In this document: positions 48,215-60,829 of the stretch, piece by piece
How the letters are laid out: the number at the start of each line of letters is the position of its first letter
Position numbering within the stretch: the stretch's first letter is position 1
NCBI GenBank assembly: GCA_030248225.1
Contig: JASANE010020269.1
Span: 1 to 64,000 of the forward strand
Source of the DNA: Trileptium ribeirensis
Lineage: Eukaryota > Nematoda > Enoplea > Enoplida > Thoracostomopsidae
Direction of reading: 5' to 3'
DNA: 64,000 nt
Program-made: the position numbers and the translations under genes
Notes under the pieces: generated by a model
Databases searched by the model: none
Told to the model about the DNA's origin: nothing
The model's input: only the letters and a program-made list of their open reading frames with translations

Positions 48215-50621
48215 ATTCAATTCCGAGTTTTCGGGCTTGTGGAAATTGGGAATAGCCCCAGAACGGTTCATTGTTTCGGCAGTGGCCCATTCGCACGCTC
48301 AACCGTAGTATTTCTAGTTTTCGAGTAAAGATCAAAGTAAGTAAGTATCGAGTAAGTATTGAATTCGCAGGCTTAGGAAAACCAACCTAGGACGAGCCAA
48401 AAGTTTAATTAAAAGTTTATCGATCCGTATATAGCCTTTCCGCACTGAGTCGTTAATTATTACGATCGTGCGAAGACCCTTTAGTCGAAGTCGGATGATA
48501 AAATTGTACTTAATACATTTGAAAACCCATAGACCCGTATCAAATTTTAGAGCACTACCACCAGTCGAATTACTTACGAGCACTTAGTTACGTTTATACG
48601 ATCCTATTGGTGAGGATAACTAAAGGCCTAAAACAGTGCCTTCTAACTTTCCGTAAGTGTAAGAAGAATCCGTTTGGAACTCTATAATGGACTAGATAAA
48701 TATATGCTGTAAATGAACCGAATACCATTCAGCAGACTTATAGCAGGACTTGGAGTACCCGAATTAATATTGCCGAGCTTAGTATTTAAGGGTTTTTCTT
48801 TACCGCTCATGTTTCGACCGTTGTTTTTTCTAAGAATGTAAGTATCGTTCCGCCGAAATGAGCGCGAACGAAGGTTCTTCGTGAACCCCGATTTAGACTC
48901 GAAATTGACAATGTAGCATTTTTCCCTGGACACGGCTCGGTCCAGCGCCTTCTTGAAATGTACAAATTTTGCCGTCAAACTAAAGTATCAATATTCCTAG
49001 TGTTGATAAGGTAGAATTAATGTATACAACACAGTATAAACTTTAGCTGTAAATTTTATGTTAGGAAAGTTTCAAAAGTTAGAAAATTCGGTCCCAATCT
49101 TTTCCTACCGGGACCTCTAAGCCGCAGAGAAAAGGCCTCACACTGCCTATTTTGAATTTATTCTGGTCATAATTGTGGACAAGAAAACGTCTACTTTCCG
49201 AAAATAGCTAGGTTGCAAATGAGTATAGATTTACGCTTAAAATTCGCATCTTTGTTAATGTATTTGAAGGATATTTTTATAAGAACCTGAAACCACGATT
49301 ACCTTGTTGTTCACTAAATTAGCGAAAACTTGTCGTACCCGCGGTTATAGTTCATTCGTATGTATGCATATAGGAAAGAAAACGTTACGCCGTCGCACTC
49401 GAAATTAGGAGTCGTAACCATTGTAAACTCACCAACATGCACTGGTATCAATGCATATTCTTGCTTGTATTGTATCCATATCGATCGTTCAGCCGTATCC
49501 TTGTTGACTTGTTATAACCTGTCGTATTTTAACCTATTCGTTGTTTTACCGTATCAATATTCGCGTATCGTGTATCATAGCCATTGATTAGGATGAGCAA
49601 AATCAAAACCCTAAAATCTGATTGTGAACGCTCTGACTCGCATATCCGAATTTACCCGCTGTTTTGCACCCTTTAGCTTACCTAAACCTATTGTTTAACT
49701 GGAGTACCCTACTAATAATAGTAGTACCGAGCGAGTAGTTACTCGAGTGGCGTCTCGATAACTAACTGATCATCGCCTTCCATCCCATTTTTCGAGTAGG
49801 GTAAGCGCAGGTGTCATTAGGAAGGCTTAGTTCACGCCGTGATTTGAACCAGCTATGAGTGTCCCATGAAAAAGGCGATGACTCCGGCATGCCACATTAT
49901 TATCCCTCAGACTCTGTGATAGGGTACACCGTATTGTTGTATCGATTGTATTATCCCGCGTACCATACACTCATGTCTGTATAATGATTTTGCCTTATCA
50001 ATAAATACTAACTCAAAGCCCATGGTATCAACGTGCGTTTTATTGACCACTGTAGCGATACGTCTGAAAAGGTTTGAAATCCGTCGCCCCTATCGACGAC
50101 CCAAGTACAAAAGAAGCAAAACTTAGCGTGACTTGCCGATACCTACTTGAATTATTGAGTGAGTACGACTCGTACAACGGGCAAGAAAATTTACCCGAAA
50201 ACAAACTTTCGCCGAACGTATCAAACTACGGAACCACACGATCCGACGTTAAACGTCTAGGGATTTGTTGGACCCTAGTGGGGGCCACTGGCTAAATAAA
50301 TTAATCGTTCAGGAAAGTAGAAAATCAATCAATATGAATACCCAACAGACTTCCAGGTGGAACCACGATAGGGAATAGTAGTATGGTCGTTTTGGCCTGA
50401 GAGCACGTGACCTCTAGGGTAGTACCGCTTAGGCTACGTGCGCAACCCGTCCGGCAGGATCAGAACACATCCTATGAAGCTCCGTAGTTTTTTGGGACCG
50501 ACCCGAAACGAAAAACAAAATATTTAAACCCCTTAGGTCCGCCATCGAAGTTACGATAGCCGGGGTCGTATGGGCATTACGTTTTGGAAGTGCGTAATGC
50601 AGCAGCGTCACCTCTGTTACA
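48215..50621 (-). repeat. Inverted repeat, right arm
   Basis: The uninterrupted arm, about 2.4 kb, is the reverse complement of 37,464-37,912 joined to 42,851-44,695. Around 50,190-50,240 it reads straight through the place where LINE B is inserted in the left arm, giving the empty site. It has no conserved protein frame. Confidence 0.85.
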
Positions 50622-51974
50622 TATATATTTAGCTGGAATTTCAGAACTTCGCCCCAAAGCAGAACAAGGTTGCTTCTAATGCATAATATGCGTGCGCATG
50701 GTCCAAGACTTGTCACGCGATCAAATGAACTAGTTCTGGTGAACTAGGGGTTAGAATGACTATAGTAGTATAAACAGCCGGTCTGACTGAACCAGTTGTG
50801 AATATTCCATAACTCAGCTCTTCCATGTGTGACAAACAAAGGGTTCAGGAGGACTGCGAAATAATAGGATTTAATAATGTAAACACAGATTTTCTGCACC
50901 TACAAAGCAGTAGAATTGTGGACGCCAAGTAATTCTGCTTTGTGACGCTCTTGTGATTGCAGTGCAACATTACTTTTGCTTTACTGCTAAATCAAGTACA
51001 GAAGACGATGTGTCATTTGTGTTGGCTACTGAATTGGCTTGGTACACATAGCAAACGTAGCTAATCCTTTGTCGATTATATTTTATAAGCAGTTACTACT
51101 TTGCTACAACAGAGGTGCTCGCTATGTAATGACTGCGATTAGTCTTGTTTCGTTTCTGAAAAGAAAAGCTAAATATATTTCTTTGCGTGCCATGGTTAAT
51201 TTCCTTGGTTAGCGATATTTCTGCCTTTGTAAATATCAGGGTGGAAAAGACATTCTTTTTGCCAAAATTTCTGCATTTCTATCCTGAAACCGCTGCTGAA
51301 ATTCATTATTTAAATACACACTTCCCCGATTATAACAATATATACTTATCGAAAAGTAAAGGAAAATCCCAAAACTGAAGTAGGATCCTCGTCCAGCAGA
51401 ACATGAATAGGTGCCCAAGGTCAGTCGGCTGAGATGGGGTAGATGGTCCTAACGGAGCTAAAACAGGGTAGTAACCAAAAACTTTCACCACGCTCACTAA
51501 TGTCCCATACCAGTCACTACTTCGCCTTAAAATTTTTCGTTTGTTGTTAGAAACGAGGCGAGGATTGCAAATCCTATTGTTTATCCAAATCCTATCCAAT
51601 ACGTATTGTTTATTTGTTTATGAACACATATTGTTTACTACAAGCTGTGTGAGTGAAAATAGAGGAAATGTATGTTGTGTTTGCGTTTTATCATTCGTGC
51701 ATTCTCTATGGGTTGTATGTATACTATACTTTGATGTAACAAGTGTTTCGGGTACGTTGTTTTGAAATGATGAATAGAATATTGCGGAAAAATTATCGTT
51801 AGATTTGACTCAAAATGGGTAGCGGGAATGACCCATGTATTTACGGATTTTGATACCATTTTATTTCGGGCGTAGTCTAGATTAACCAAAATGAATTTCG
51901 TACCTTTTGATCCAGTACTTAAGAAATTATGGAGCATCCCCCATGTCACTCTTTTACATTCCAAACAGTTAAAT
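50622..51974. other. Intronic DNA, nothing recognised
   Basis: Short open frames on both strands without known domains. No repeat shared with the rest of the window was noticed. Confidence 0.5.
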
Positions 51975-52606
51975 TGTTAAAAATTATGAAACTTTAGGAG
52001 CGTATCTAAGACCTTGGAAATAGTTAAAATTAAGAGAGTTTTGAAGAATATTTTGTGTGTTATGGCCTGTTGTATTGTCGTTTATATGTTGTGAGTATTA
52101 GCAATGAGTGCCTTATGTATTGACACCTAATTAGCGGATATGTGTGTATGTGTGCTGAATCCGCGTCTAAATTTCGGAAAAATGTTTTGAGTTAACAATT
52201 CGACGAATTTCATAAAAAGTCTTTCTCTAGAACAAAAATTAAAACTTAAGTTAGGGAGCGGATTTAGAAATTCCAAGAACTCGTGGCTTCTCTGGCAACG
52301 ATTATATTAAAATCTTAAGAGTTAGAGAGGTTTCAGAACTAGGTTTAATTTAGTTCTCGGGAATTGGGGCGAGAAAAGATTATTTAAACCCTTGCGCAGC
52401 GAGTGTAAGCAATTCAGTTCCAATCGGCGATCAAACAAATTGACGCGTTGCAAGAATCTTTACAATCGGAGCGTATTCAGCATATTCTGGGAGTAATGTA
52501 AGTATATGTTTATATGTGTATTATAATAGATAACACGTGTTATAATAAACTATTGGGTGAACAGTCAATTTACCAATCGAAATTTATTCGACTGTGCATT
52601 CTACAA
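51975..52606 (+). mobile_element. LTR-like segment (possible solo or truncated LTR)
   Basis: Starts TGTTAA and ends TTCTACA. TATTTAAA (52,381-52,388) is followed by a possible initiator ATTCAGTTCC and, later, AATAAA (52,544-52,549), the order expected of U3, R and U5. TGGCGCCTCAAACGACC at 52,614-52,630 could be a primer binding site because tRNA 3' ends give TGG at its start. No second LTR, gag or pol is visible, and neither edge is verified. Confidence 0.4.
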
Positions 52607-53187
52607 GCATAGGTGGCGCCTCAAACGACCCATCATTTGTACAACCGAGAGAGTGTAATCTAACGTGGATAATACGTACCCTAGACCCACGTAGGTTACA
52701 GTATCACCTCCAACAAGCAGCAAAGAAGAAAATAATGAAAGCAAATACGCTGGCGAAGCATCAGGGAATAGCTATACCTTAAAATATCGTGAGACCCAAT
52801 ACGGCCAAAGTGACGATAGTTAATGGTTGTCAAGTTTTCCAACCTTTGGTCAGAAAGAAGGCAGCAGATGTTAGCTTTCAAAACTGGAAAACCTAGATAT
52901 TAATTTGCGACTAATCTAAAAATATCGAAATCCATACAATGATGAGTTATCAAGGTCATAGATTAAAATACTGTTCCAAATTAACGATGTTAGCTGCCTT
53001 GAAAATATAGAAAACTGGGAACATTTTGCAAGAGTATAAATTAGTATATTTTTAATACCCGTCTCGCACGATCAATGCGATATCCTGCGCGATAGCGTTG
53101 TTTGGTAGCATAACACATTCGGGATTAATATTTCCAAGGACCTAAGACAATAGTCCAAAGGTCATTAGAATATACAAATTTAATTAC

Positions 53188-53335
53188 CGGTGGATAAGCT
53201 GACGGCCAGTCAGATCTTTGCGTCCTTGGATAGATAACGGAAAACCAAGTAATCGCTTCGTCTTGATGTTTGCCCCCTTCCGATTTCTTAACTTTCACAA
53301 GCTCTTTTGGGGTTCCGGGACAAAACAAGCACCAC
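53188..53335 (-). CDS. JMJD6: JMJD6 visible coding exon 4
   Basis: After a TTTACAG acceptor the exon supplies one base to finish the split arginine codon, then 49 codons starting [17 protein letters not shown]. It continues [20 protein letters not shown] and ends DWPSAYPP before the donor CCG|GTAATT (phase 0). KRWCLF and DEAITWF.VIYPRTQ are signatures of JMJD6 and not of other JmjC families. The frame stays open beyond the donor for some codons, but that part has no similarity. A cysteine replaces the residue after WCLF, giving FCPGTP where human has FPTSTP. Confidence 0.95.
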
Positions 53336-56300
53336 CTGTAAATATTATTTCACAAAACAGCTGCAAAACAAAGCCAATCAGCCAACTGGAAATTTAAAAC
53401 AAAATCAAAAACAATGCAAGAGCAACATTCACTCTACACTGAATACAATTCCAAAATATAGCCTCAGCCAATACACCTCACAAAGCACTAATCATGTCCC
53501 AGTGCTGCAGCTTGTTTCAGCATGATTAATGCCTAGGTCAACATTAGGTGAGTACACTTAGGTTGTTCTTTTGTCGAGTCAGCTCATCATCGTCACAAAT
53601 CACGATTTTTCGTTATGTACGAGTATAAAATTTATGATACAGCTACCATGGGTAGGCGCTGTTCGCGGTCGCTATTTTGCGATAAGTGAAAGTCGGAATT
53701 AAATATTATTCTAAATCATTTTATATACAGACAATACGACAATAAGTTAAATTACGACTATGGTGCAAATTAGGGATTCGAGTAACAGGGTTTTCCTTTG
53801 AAACTAAAGCTAACTAGTAAGTATTAATTCTACAAAATCCGAAATTTTGCGCTTATCTGGAATATTTTTTCGCGCTAACTTGCGAAAAGTACTCAAAGAT
53901 AAAGTATAAAGAAAAATTTCCGAATAAGTAGAGGCTCCATAATTTCGAGAATTTAACCTCAGAATAAGGAAAAACTGAGGTAGTACGATTCACGACTACC
54001 TGAAATACATCACAATAGGTCTATTCTTGTCGATGTTAATTCTTCACAGCAGAGACGTTACCTCAGTCTTTTGTATTAAGGATCAAAATAAGGTACCAGT
54101 CGGAACATAAGTTAATATCTCCGTGACCTAACCTAAAAATTCTGGGAATTTAAGGACCATACAGGACCGTATCCAACTTGGCAAAGAAGTATCTTCGCAC
54201 TACCGCGGATATTGGCGGCCCAGTGCGGAAACGCTACATCCGTTGCTCGTCATCGCTGCGAAGCGATGGTGCTTATGTAAGTGTGGGACTCACCTAAGCT
54301 GACGAACCATGCGTCGGCGGGAATACCAATGCAGCAAATTAAGCGTCTTCTAATCATATGTCATTTCACATCAATTGTACTGTTATATTGTACGAATGTA
54401 TGATTTCAAACGTTAAAATTTCGGGGTATGGGGGCAGGGGTTAGAAGTTAGTTTAATGAGCTAAGACTCAATTGAGGGTTGAAATTATTAATGACGATGA
54501 CTCGAAAGCCATCGGCGCTGGTCCCACAATAAGTAAAAATAACACAAAAAGCTTTAAAATGACGCTTCTTGTGCACATCATTCCTAGAGGAAATTTGGAT
54601 AAAATTTTGTTGTCGTTAACTATCAAAACGAATTTATACGACGGTATTCCACGGCAATTGCAAAAGAAGTCTCCTTAAAAATGTATCCTAAATCTTATCA
54701 TAAAATAGCCGGTTCATCGGTTTCGAATGGAGTCCATAGTTCAACCTAGTAAAATGGTGGGGCAAACCTAAAAATTCGAATTTCTTGAAATTGTATCAGC
54801 CTTTTTCTGTTAAAATTTCGAGGCTGAGTTCGATCTAAGTTTTCGATTTCTGGGAAGCGGATCAACGGTTCTACTCAAAACCGATCTGGCAGGACTGATG
54901 TAACATCTCACGATCCTGCTAAAATTTTACGCATAAAAGTTTGCCGTTTGCAGTGAAATTTACCAACACTGGTAAATTAAATACTGCAATTGCAGCGACG
55001 GCGTATCGTAGTTTAGCGTCTCCGATACATCCGTGCTGCACTGCTGAATCTGAACCCTACAAGGAGGAGAAACAAAAAGCTCTGACTGTAAATATGAATC
55101 TAAAGCTCAAATATGCCTATGAAACTAAACGTATCTAAATGTGTTACTGCGTAAGTTTGTACAAAAACCTGACCGGCTTTTGCTCCCCGCGGGTTAAATA
55201 TTTGTACAACTTTTGAATGCTTCTTTCCCAGGTTCGAGAGTTCAAATAAAAGATCTAAACGGTCTCTAGCTGCAAAATAAAAATCAACCAAATCTTTGAC
55301 GGGAATTTTGTATTATAACCAATTCAACGTTTAGGTGGGAGCCACCGTAATTTATTCAACTTTGGTTCCTATGACCAAACTTTCAATTGTGTAAATGCAC
55401 AAGTGTGTAAATCTGATAAAATATATGTGTAAATCGTAAGAAGAACCTAATAAAATTCTGAAAGGCAGAAATAATAGCAAGAATCGAGACGATATAATTT
55501 CCAACATGTTCCAAGAAAATCCTTGGACCACGGTAAACTCATAATCCATTTCCTAACTCACTCAGGACTCACTCCCAAGGAATCATGTCAAATTAATTCT
55601 CCACGAGTGTCGAGTTTATTCTGTACCTTAACTCGCAACCGAGGGTAATCCAGAATGATTTCGGGAAGAATGAAGAGTTTTCCTATAGGTCGCTTAGGGT
55701 CAGGCTTCCACGGTGGACCGGACGAGATGGGCAAACAGAGAAGGGGTAATGGCTACCAAAGTAGTATTTTTTAGAATAACACAATTTTTTTGTTTCTGAC
55801 AAAGGCTAGTCCACGATATCTTCAAGTCCCCTATCCCACACCCATACTTCCGTACCATCTCCATCCCTCGATCGTCCAACCATCCTCCGCGGGCGCGATC
55901 ATCAACAGCGAAGAACAAAATAACTAATAATAAACTGACTGTAAATTTATCCGAACTCAGCACTGCCGAAGTCAAACTGAATCACTAATTTCGGTCGGGA
56001 CAGCTAACCCCGGCCGTCGGTTTCTGTTGCTAGTTTCCGGCCCATCGAAGACAATTTAACCAAGACCGGCGTTTCGGTGTTTTCTCTATTTAGCTAATTA
56101 AGTTTTAAGTTTGGGACTGCTACCATAAACGGGTGGTGGTCACAAACCAAAGGAAATCCCTTTTGATTAGGGGCAACTAAGATGGTCGTTAAGATTAATA
56201 AGCGCGTACGCTGGGGCCCAAATTTTGGCAACCCATCCTATTTCTAAGCTTATGTGAGCAAAAGTGTCAATTTTCGCCACGATTTGCCCCAAATTTCCAT

Positions 56301-56528
56301 AACTCTTATCTCCAAAAAACCCAAATTTTACCCCATAATTTAATCTTAATTTATATAATAATTATTAAAATTAATATCATTAAAAGTTTACTTAATATAC
56401 AATCATAAATTTCTATTATTAACTATCGGCTTACACTTTATAATTAACTAATATTCTAGATAGATATATATTTATATATTAAATACTATTTTATTAGTTA
56501 ATATTTACTAGTAACACGTAAACGTGGG

Positions 56529-57356
56529 TGACGGAGGCATGGTGGTTAACAACGGCGTGAATAGTGCATACAGCTTGTGGAATTTCTAACATTTTTGGTA
56601 ACAATAATAAGAGGAAGACATGAAAACGTCTAGTTATTTATACAGTAGAATGACAATACATCTATCAAGTTGTACCCATCAATGAAATTTAGTCCAAATC
56701 GGCCGAGTCATTCAAAAGTTATAACACACTTAATAATTTTTCACTCATTTTTAAGAGACTTTGCTTAATTTTAAGAGAATTTACAAAGGTAAGTAGATCA
56801 CTCGTATACAGTCTTTTAGAAAACGTGAAGGTACATGTTATGTCAAAAAATGACCGAGATAGCACGAACGGTTGTCGAGATATGATGAACTTAGGTTTCC
56901 CTAAGTCAATTTTAAGAGAATTTGCTTAATTTTTAAGGAAAGAGATGAAATACGTCAATCAGCTATATACAGCTGTTCAGAAAACGTGAAAATACATTTT
57001 ATGTAAAAAAATCGCCGAAATAGCACGAACGGTTGTCGAGATGCGGTGAAAAAGCTGAAAAAATGGCAAAAATCCCTAAGTTTGAGCAACATTTGCTTAA
57101 TTTTGAGCACAAAGCAATTTTCGTAGAAAAAAGTGCTCAATGAAAGGGCACTCCGCAAGAGAATATGCAACACGAAGAAAAAAAAATTTCTAAAATCGGC
57201 CCAGGCGTTCAACCTGCAGACCTGTCTGTGACAAACAAAAAAAGTCACAGAGAAAATTGAAATTTTGCGTCTAGTATATATATTGATATATATAAAGTTA
57301 AATGTACGCCTCCGGCTGCGACTCGCCACCTTCGGTGGCTCGTCTTGCCTCCGTCA
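56529..57356. mobile_element. Small inverted-terminus element inside the loop copy
   Basis: TGACGGAGGCA (56,529-56,539) and TGCCTCCGTCA (57,346-57,356) are perfect 11-bp inverted termini. The 828 bp between contain a tandem duplication of period 161 bp. The A+T-rich sequence on either side matches the loop region of the first copy in composition, which lacks this insert. No protein relic was found. An exact target duplication was not identified. Confidence 0.55.
56754..57050 (+). repeat. Tandem duplication, period 161 bp
   Basis: GCACGAACGGTTGTCGAGAT occurs at about 56,862 and 57,023 with shared flanks GAAAACGTGAA, TACAT.TTATGT and AGAGAATTTGCTTAATTTT. Both units are inside the small inverted-terminus element. 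Confidence 0.8.
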
Positions 57357-57453
57357 ATAAATTCACTAACCTAGTAATTTAATTTTACAATATTTACTGA
57401 ATAAATATATTAATATACTATATTTTAATACTAAATAACCGTATTTACTTAAT

Positions 57454-57474
57454 AATATATATATATATATATAT
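57454..57474. repeat. AT microsatellite
   Basis: About ten AT dinucleotides in very A+T-rich sequence. Confidence 0.85.
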
Positions 57475-58890
57475 GTATTTATACAATAAATATATACTAA
57501 CTGTATTTACTTAATATATATAGTGTATTATTACACGGCAAAGGGTGCGCCCACGGCATAATCGAGGCACAGACCTCAAATTCGCGCTCGGCTCTTCAAG
57601 GCGATCATTTTGATACCTAACACTATAGAGTTCAGATAAAAAAGAAACCCGGGCTCTCAGACGATCCCATCCAGGCTTACGGTAAAAAACCAAAAGTTTC
57701 AGGATCCTCCAACGGACTGAGGTTATATTTTAAAACCTGAGAATCCATTTCAGAGGCATTTCCAGCTATTTTCTAATAGGTCCGTGGATTCTGAACGAAT
57801 TCGTACGCGACTGGTCTCATTGGAAAGACCGAAAAGTTTGTGCCAAAAAAGTATGGCCCCTTTAACAAATTACAAATTTGTCCAAAGTTATGGACGGAAC
57901 AGTGATAACCCTCAATTCCGAAGATTCGGAATTGACATTCTAAAACTCGTTTTATTTAATTAATGTTTTCCAGTGTCCATAGTGAAAATGACCACTGTGG
58001 AAATTCATATTTTTTGTACTTATTATTTTCAGATTTTTTCCACTTTGCAGTTCGCTGCACGGCGAGCAGCCACAACTCAGGTCTTCGTTTTCACGGGTAG
58101 GGAGGTGGGGGTCGGGACGGGTTCCCTAAAATGCCAATTTCTTCTTTTTCAATACCTAAATCAACTCTATCCTATCTCTTGCTGTCATGTCATATTTTTA
58201 TAAACGGAACGAGTTATCGAAACGCACAAGCTAAGTACAAATCGGGGGTTGGCAATTGTATATAGATCATACAACGGAACATGGTTCATGCTATTATAAC
58301 TTGGACAAGATAATTAAGAGATCATACAAGTATAACTTATACAAATAATGTCAAATTCATGGTCACAAGAACCAATTTTTACTCGATCTATACACACGCT
58401 TATACTCGCTCAGAGAAAGGGGAACTAGTACTTTGTCCAGGACCATTGATTTTGGTGCTGATTTCTATAGTGCACGTAGCTTTGGGTTTAATAATGTTGC
58501 CCATTACACTGTGCTAGATCTGTCGCGTAACGATCAAGAATATATCTGTTACACATCTAATGTGGACTCACGCATACGTACTGTGAAGGACTAAAGTACA
58601 TTGTTTGCACCATCTATCTCAAGTTTCATGTTTACAAAGTAAAATAAGTTTAAATAATGGGCCATTTCATTGATCATAAGTGAAAATAAAAGGGTCTGGT
58701 AACTTGCATATGATATTGCAAATGGCCTCGCGGTCACGCCTGAGAGTACAATGATAATGTCTAACAATATTTGCTCTTCGCTATTACTACGAGATGGCAA
58801 TACCAAACTATATATTGTAGATGTTACTGTAACATCACGATCTGTACATAATGTTCCTCTGAAACCAAATCATCTATGTTTTTAGTTTAC

Positions 58891-59087
58891 CGCTTGTATC
58901 CCGATATCAGCGCGTTCCAAGCGCTTGTGCCGAGTGGGTCAACATGAATCCCCGTGCCCGACCGTATAGGGCCAACAACAAACCATCGATGTGGCGGACG
59001 GCGCCGATCATTTCCGTAGCGAAATAAATCGTCTTGAAAATACGGCGGTATCGAATAATCTTCGGTTAATTTCTTGACTTTGTGCCG
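58891..59087 (-). CDS. JMJD6: JMJD6 visible coding exon 3 (HxD metal motif)
   Basis: The exon encodes 65 codons plus two bases. It starts [11 protein letters not shown], continues with [10 protein letters not shown] and [13 protein letters not shown], then has the catalytic stretch [18 protein letters not shown]. The H and D of GIHVD are the first two Fe(II) ligands, the N of SAWNAL and the K of GYK are 2-oxoglutarate contacts. The acceptor is TATTTAG (AG at 59,088-59,089) and the donor is AAGCG|GTAAAC, splitting an arginine codon (phase 2). In the unspliced frame a TAA follows the donor at once, which confirms the splice. One difference from the usual GPPRSGTG is an I for the second P. Confidence 0.95.
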
Positions 59088-60236
59088 CTAAATATACCGA
59101 AATATCTCGTATAATAATTAAATCGGTAATTTTAGTTTCTAAGTAATACAAATATAGACAATACACACTTCATCGCTTTGAAGCAAACGTTATAAAACTA
59201 TATTTGTATTACTAATATCCCACGTTGCAGAAACAAAACGCATCATATATAGCTAGCCATATGCCAGTGCATATTAGGGTCTAAAAAGCTCCCACAACAT
59301 GTCAATAAACAACGTAAAAGAGAAGAAGAGCAGAAGCAGAAACCACTAATTTCGTATTCGAAGCTACAATTATTAGCGGTAATAACCTACAAAAAGCATA
59401 GAAGTGTCCCTAAAGACAACTTCAATGTGAGGAACCAATGTTATGCTTTTATGGGTAACACAACGAATGAAACATTTTAAGGGAAGGATTCCTCCCCTCG
59501 TTTCGAATCCACAAAGCCCAATTTTTAACAAAGGTTGTAACGGCTACATATACCGTTGTCTACAGCACTCGCTACCATTGACCACTGCTCGCTCGTTGCT
59601 CGCGCACAACTTGCTTGTGAAAAAATAAAATTTTATTTAGAAATTTTATAATCTATTTTTGTTCGATCGCTACTCGCTCGCTCGTAAGGTGAAACTCAGT
59701 TGTTGTGGCGAGTACTGTACTCGCGAAATATTTGCAAGGAAATACTAAGCCAATGAAGTTTAAACGTAATCTACCGAGCATTAGCCACATCATGATAAGA
59801 CGATAGCCAAAAATAATAGAACACCTCATTACGCCTCAATAAATTCGGTGCAGATAGTATTAGGGCTTTCAGACGATATCACAATAATCAAAAATGCACT
59901 ACCAAAGTTGGTAGAACAAGCTAGCGAGGATAACGAAAGATACAGATACTATAGTTCGCAACAAATCACAAATATTAATATTCACGAGATATTTGCGTAC
60001 AGCATAATGAGAAACACGGCACACATCAACAATATTGCAGTCCACTTGTAGAACTAGTAGCTTGTCCTTTCGCCAAAATAGTGGATTCTGAGCGTTTAAT
60101 AAATAATATTGCAGAAATCTATGCAAATATATTTAGCATTAACTTACAATATGAGCCATATAACAGACATGTTGTCTGAGCAGTTAAGGACATATCCCCT
60201 TGTTGCGTATTCATGGACTCCCCAAATTGCATCTAC

Positions 60237-60700
60237 ATAGAGGGTATAATGCCCTACAAAATGAGACAAATAATACTCATACCTCATACAGCTCGAGAGA
60301 TTATGGAGAAACTTCGCGTGCTTTGGATCTCACGGACGCATTGAAGACCCAACTCTGCAGCGTAAATAATAACAGCGCATCATTTGCAGCTACATAGAGG
60401 ATAAATTGTTCAACAGAGTAATACAAAAACACTCATATTGCACGAGCTTCGACATTGCTGTTTTCGTGTACTTGTAACTCATGGAACCATTCAAAAATCC
60501 ATTTTGCCCCTGCACCGTACTAACAGTGGCAGCGCGCCATAGAGGACGAATGCCTCTGCAAAACAAGACAAACAACATTCATATAGCGCGAGCAGTCACG
60601 GTGAAACTGTCACTTTCGTATATTCTGAATCTCGTGGACACACTTAAAACCCTTATGTTCCAAGTCTTACATCCACCAAAGCAGCATAGAAAAGCATTAC
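60237..60700 (+). repeat. Degenerate tandem array, period about 150 bp
   Basis: Three units begin with (A)TAGAGG at about 60,237, 60,398 and 60,539. They share ACAAA.AATA.TCATA and GCGCGAGC or GCTCGAGA. Similarity is weak to moderate. Confidence 0.5.
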
Positions 60701-60829
60701 ACACAACCTTACAAAGGCTTATTTGCTTTAAATGAGCACAATTTAACTCACACATATATACACATACACCGATGGTCGAGATAGAATAAATAATGTGCAT
60801 TTTCGGCCCTCTTTGTGAACTGAACCGAG

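Larger units (their letters stand above)
37464..50621. repeat. Giant inverted repeat (foldback-like element)
   Basis: The left end TGTAACGGACGTGACGCT and the right end, read on the minus strand as TGTAACAGAGGTGACGCT, begin two collinear inverted arms. The left arm is 37,464-37,912 plus 42,851-44,695 and the right arm is 48,215-50,621. The central loop is about 3.5 kb. Without the LINEs the whole is about 8.2 kb. No transposase or other protein is recognisable in it. It could be a foldback DNA element or a local inverted duplication. No target duplication was seen at the outer ends. Confidence 0.85.
37316..53187 (-). other. JMJD6 intron between visible exons 4 and 5
   Basis: This 15,872-bp intron starts GTAATT and ends TTGTAG on the minus strand. 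It holds the giant inverted repeat (37,464-50,621), two LINEs nested in its left arm, and an LTR-like segment near 52 kb. Regions 50,622-51,974 and 52,780-53,187 hold nothing that I can identify. Confidence 0.9.
54190..57930. repeat. Second copy of the inverted-repeat loop, without arms
   Basis: Direct-orientation homologue of 44,770-48,240, collinear over its length but diverged, with small insertions and deletions. No sequence like the 2.3-kb arms was found on either side. A smaller element with inverted termini interrupts it at 56,529-57,356. There is no coding content. Confidence 0.8.
53336..58890 (-). other. JMJD6 intron between visible exons 3 and 4
   Basis: A 5,555-bp intron starting GTAAAC and ending TTACAG. 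Most of it (about 54,190-57,930) is the second copy of the loop sequence from the giant inverted repeat. The flanks, 53,336-54,189 and 57,931-58,890, hold nothing that I can identify. Confidence 0.9.

Noticed and set aside
49830..49890. B-box-like GGTTCAAATC on the minus strand, possible tRNA gene
   Set aside because: No A box or cloverleaf can be built upstream; it is part of the inverted-repeat arm, and the other arm has lost the motif.
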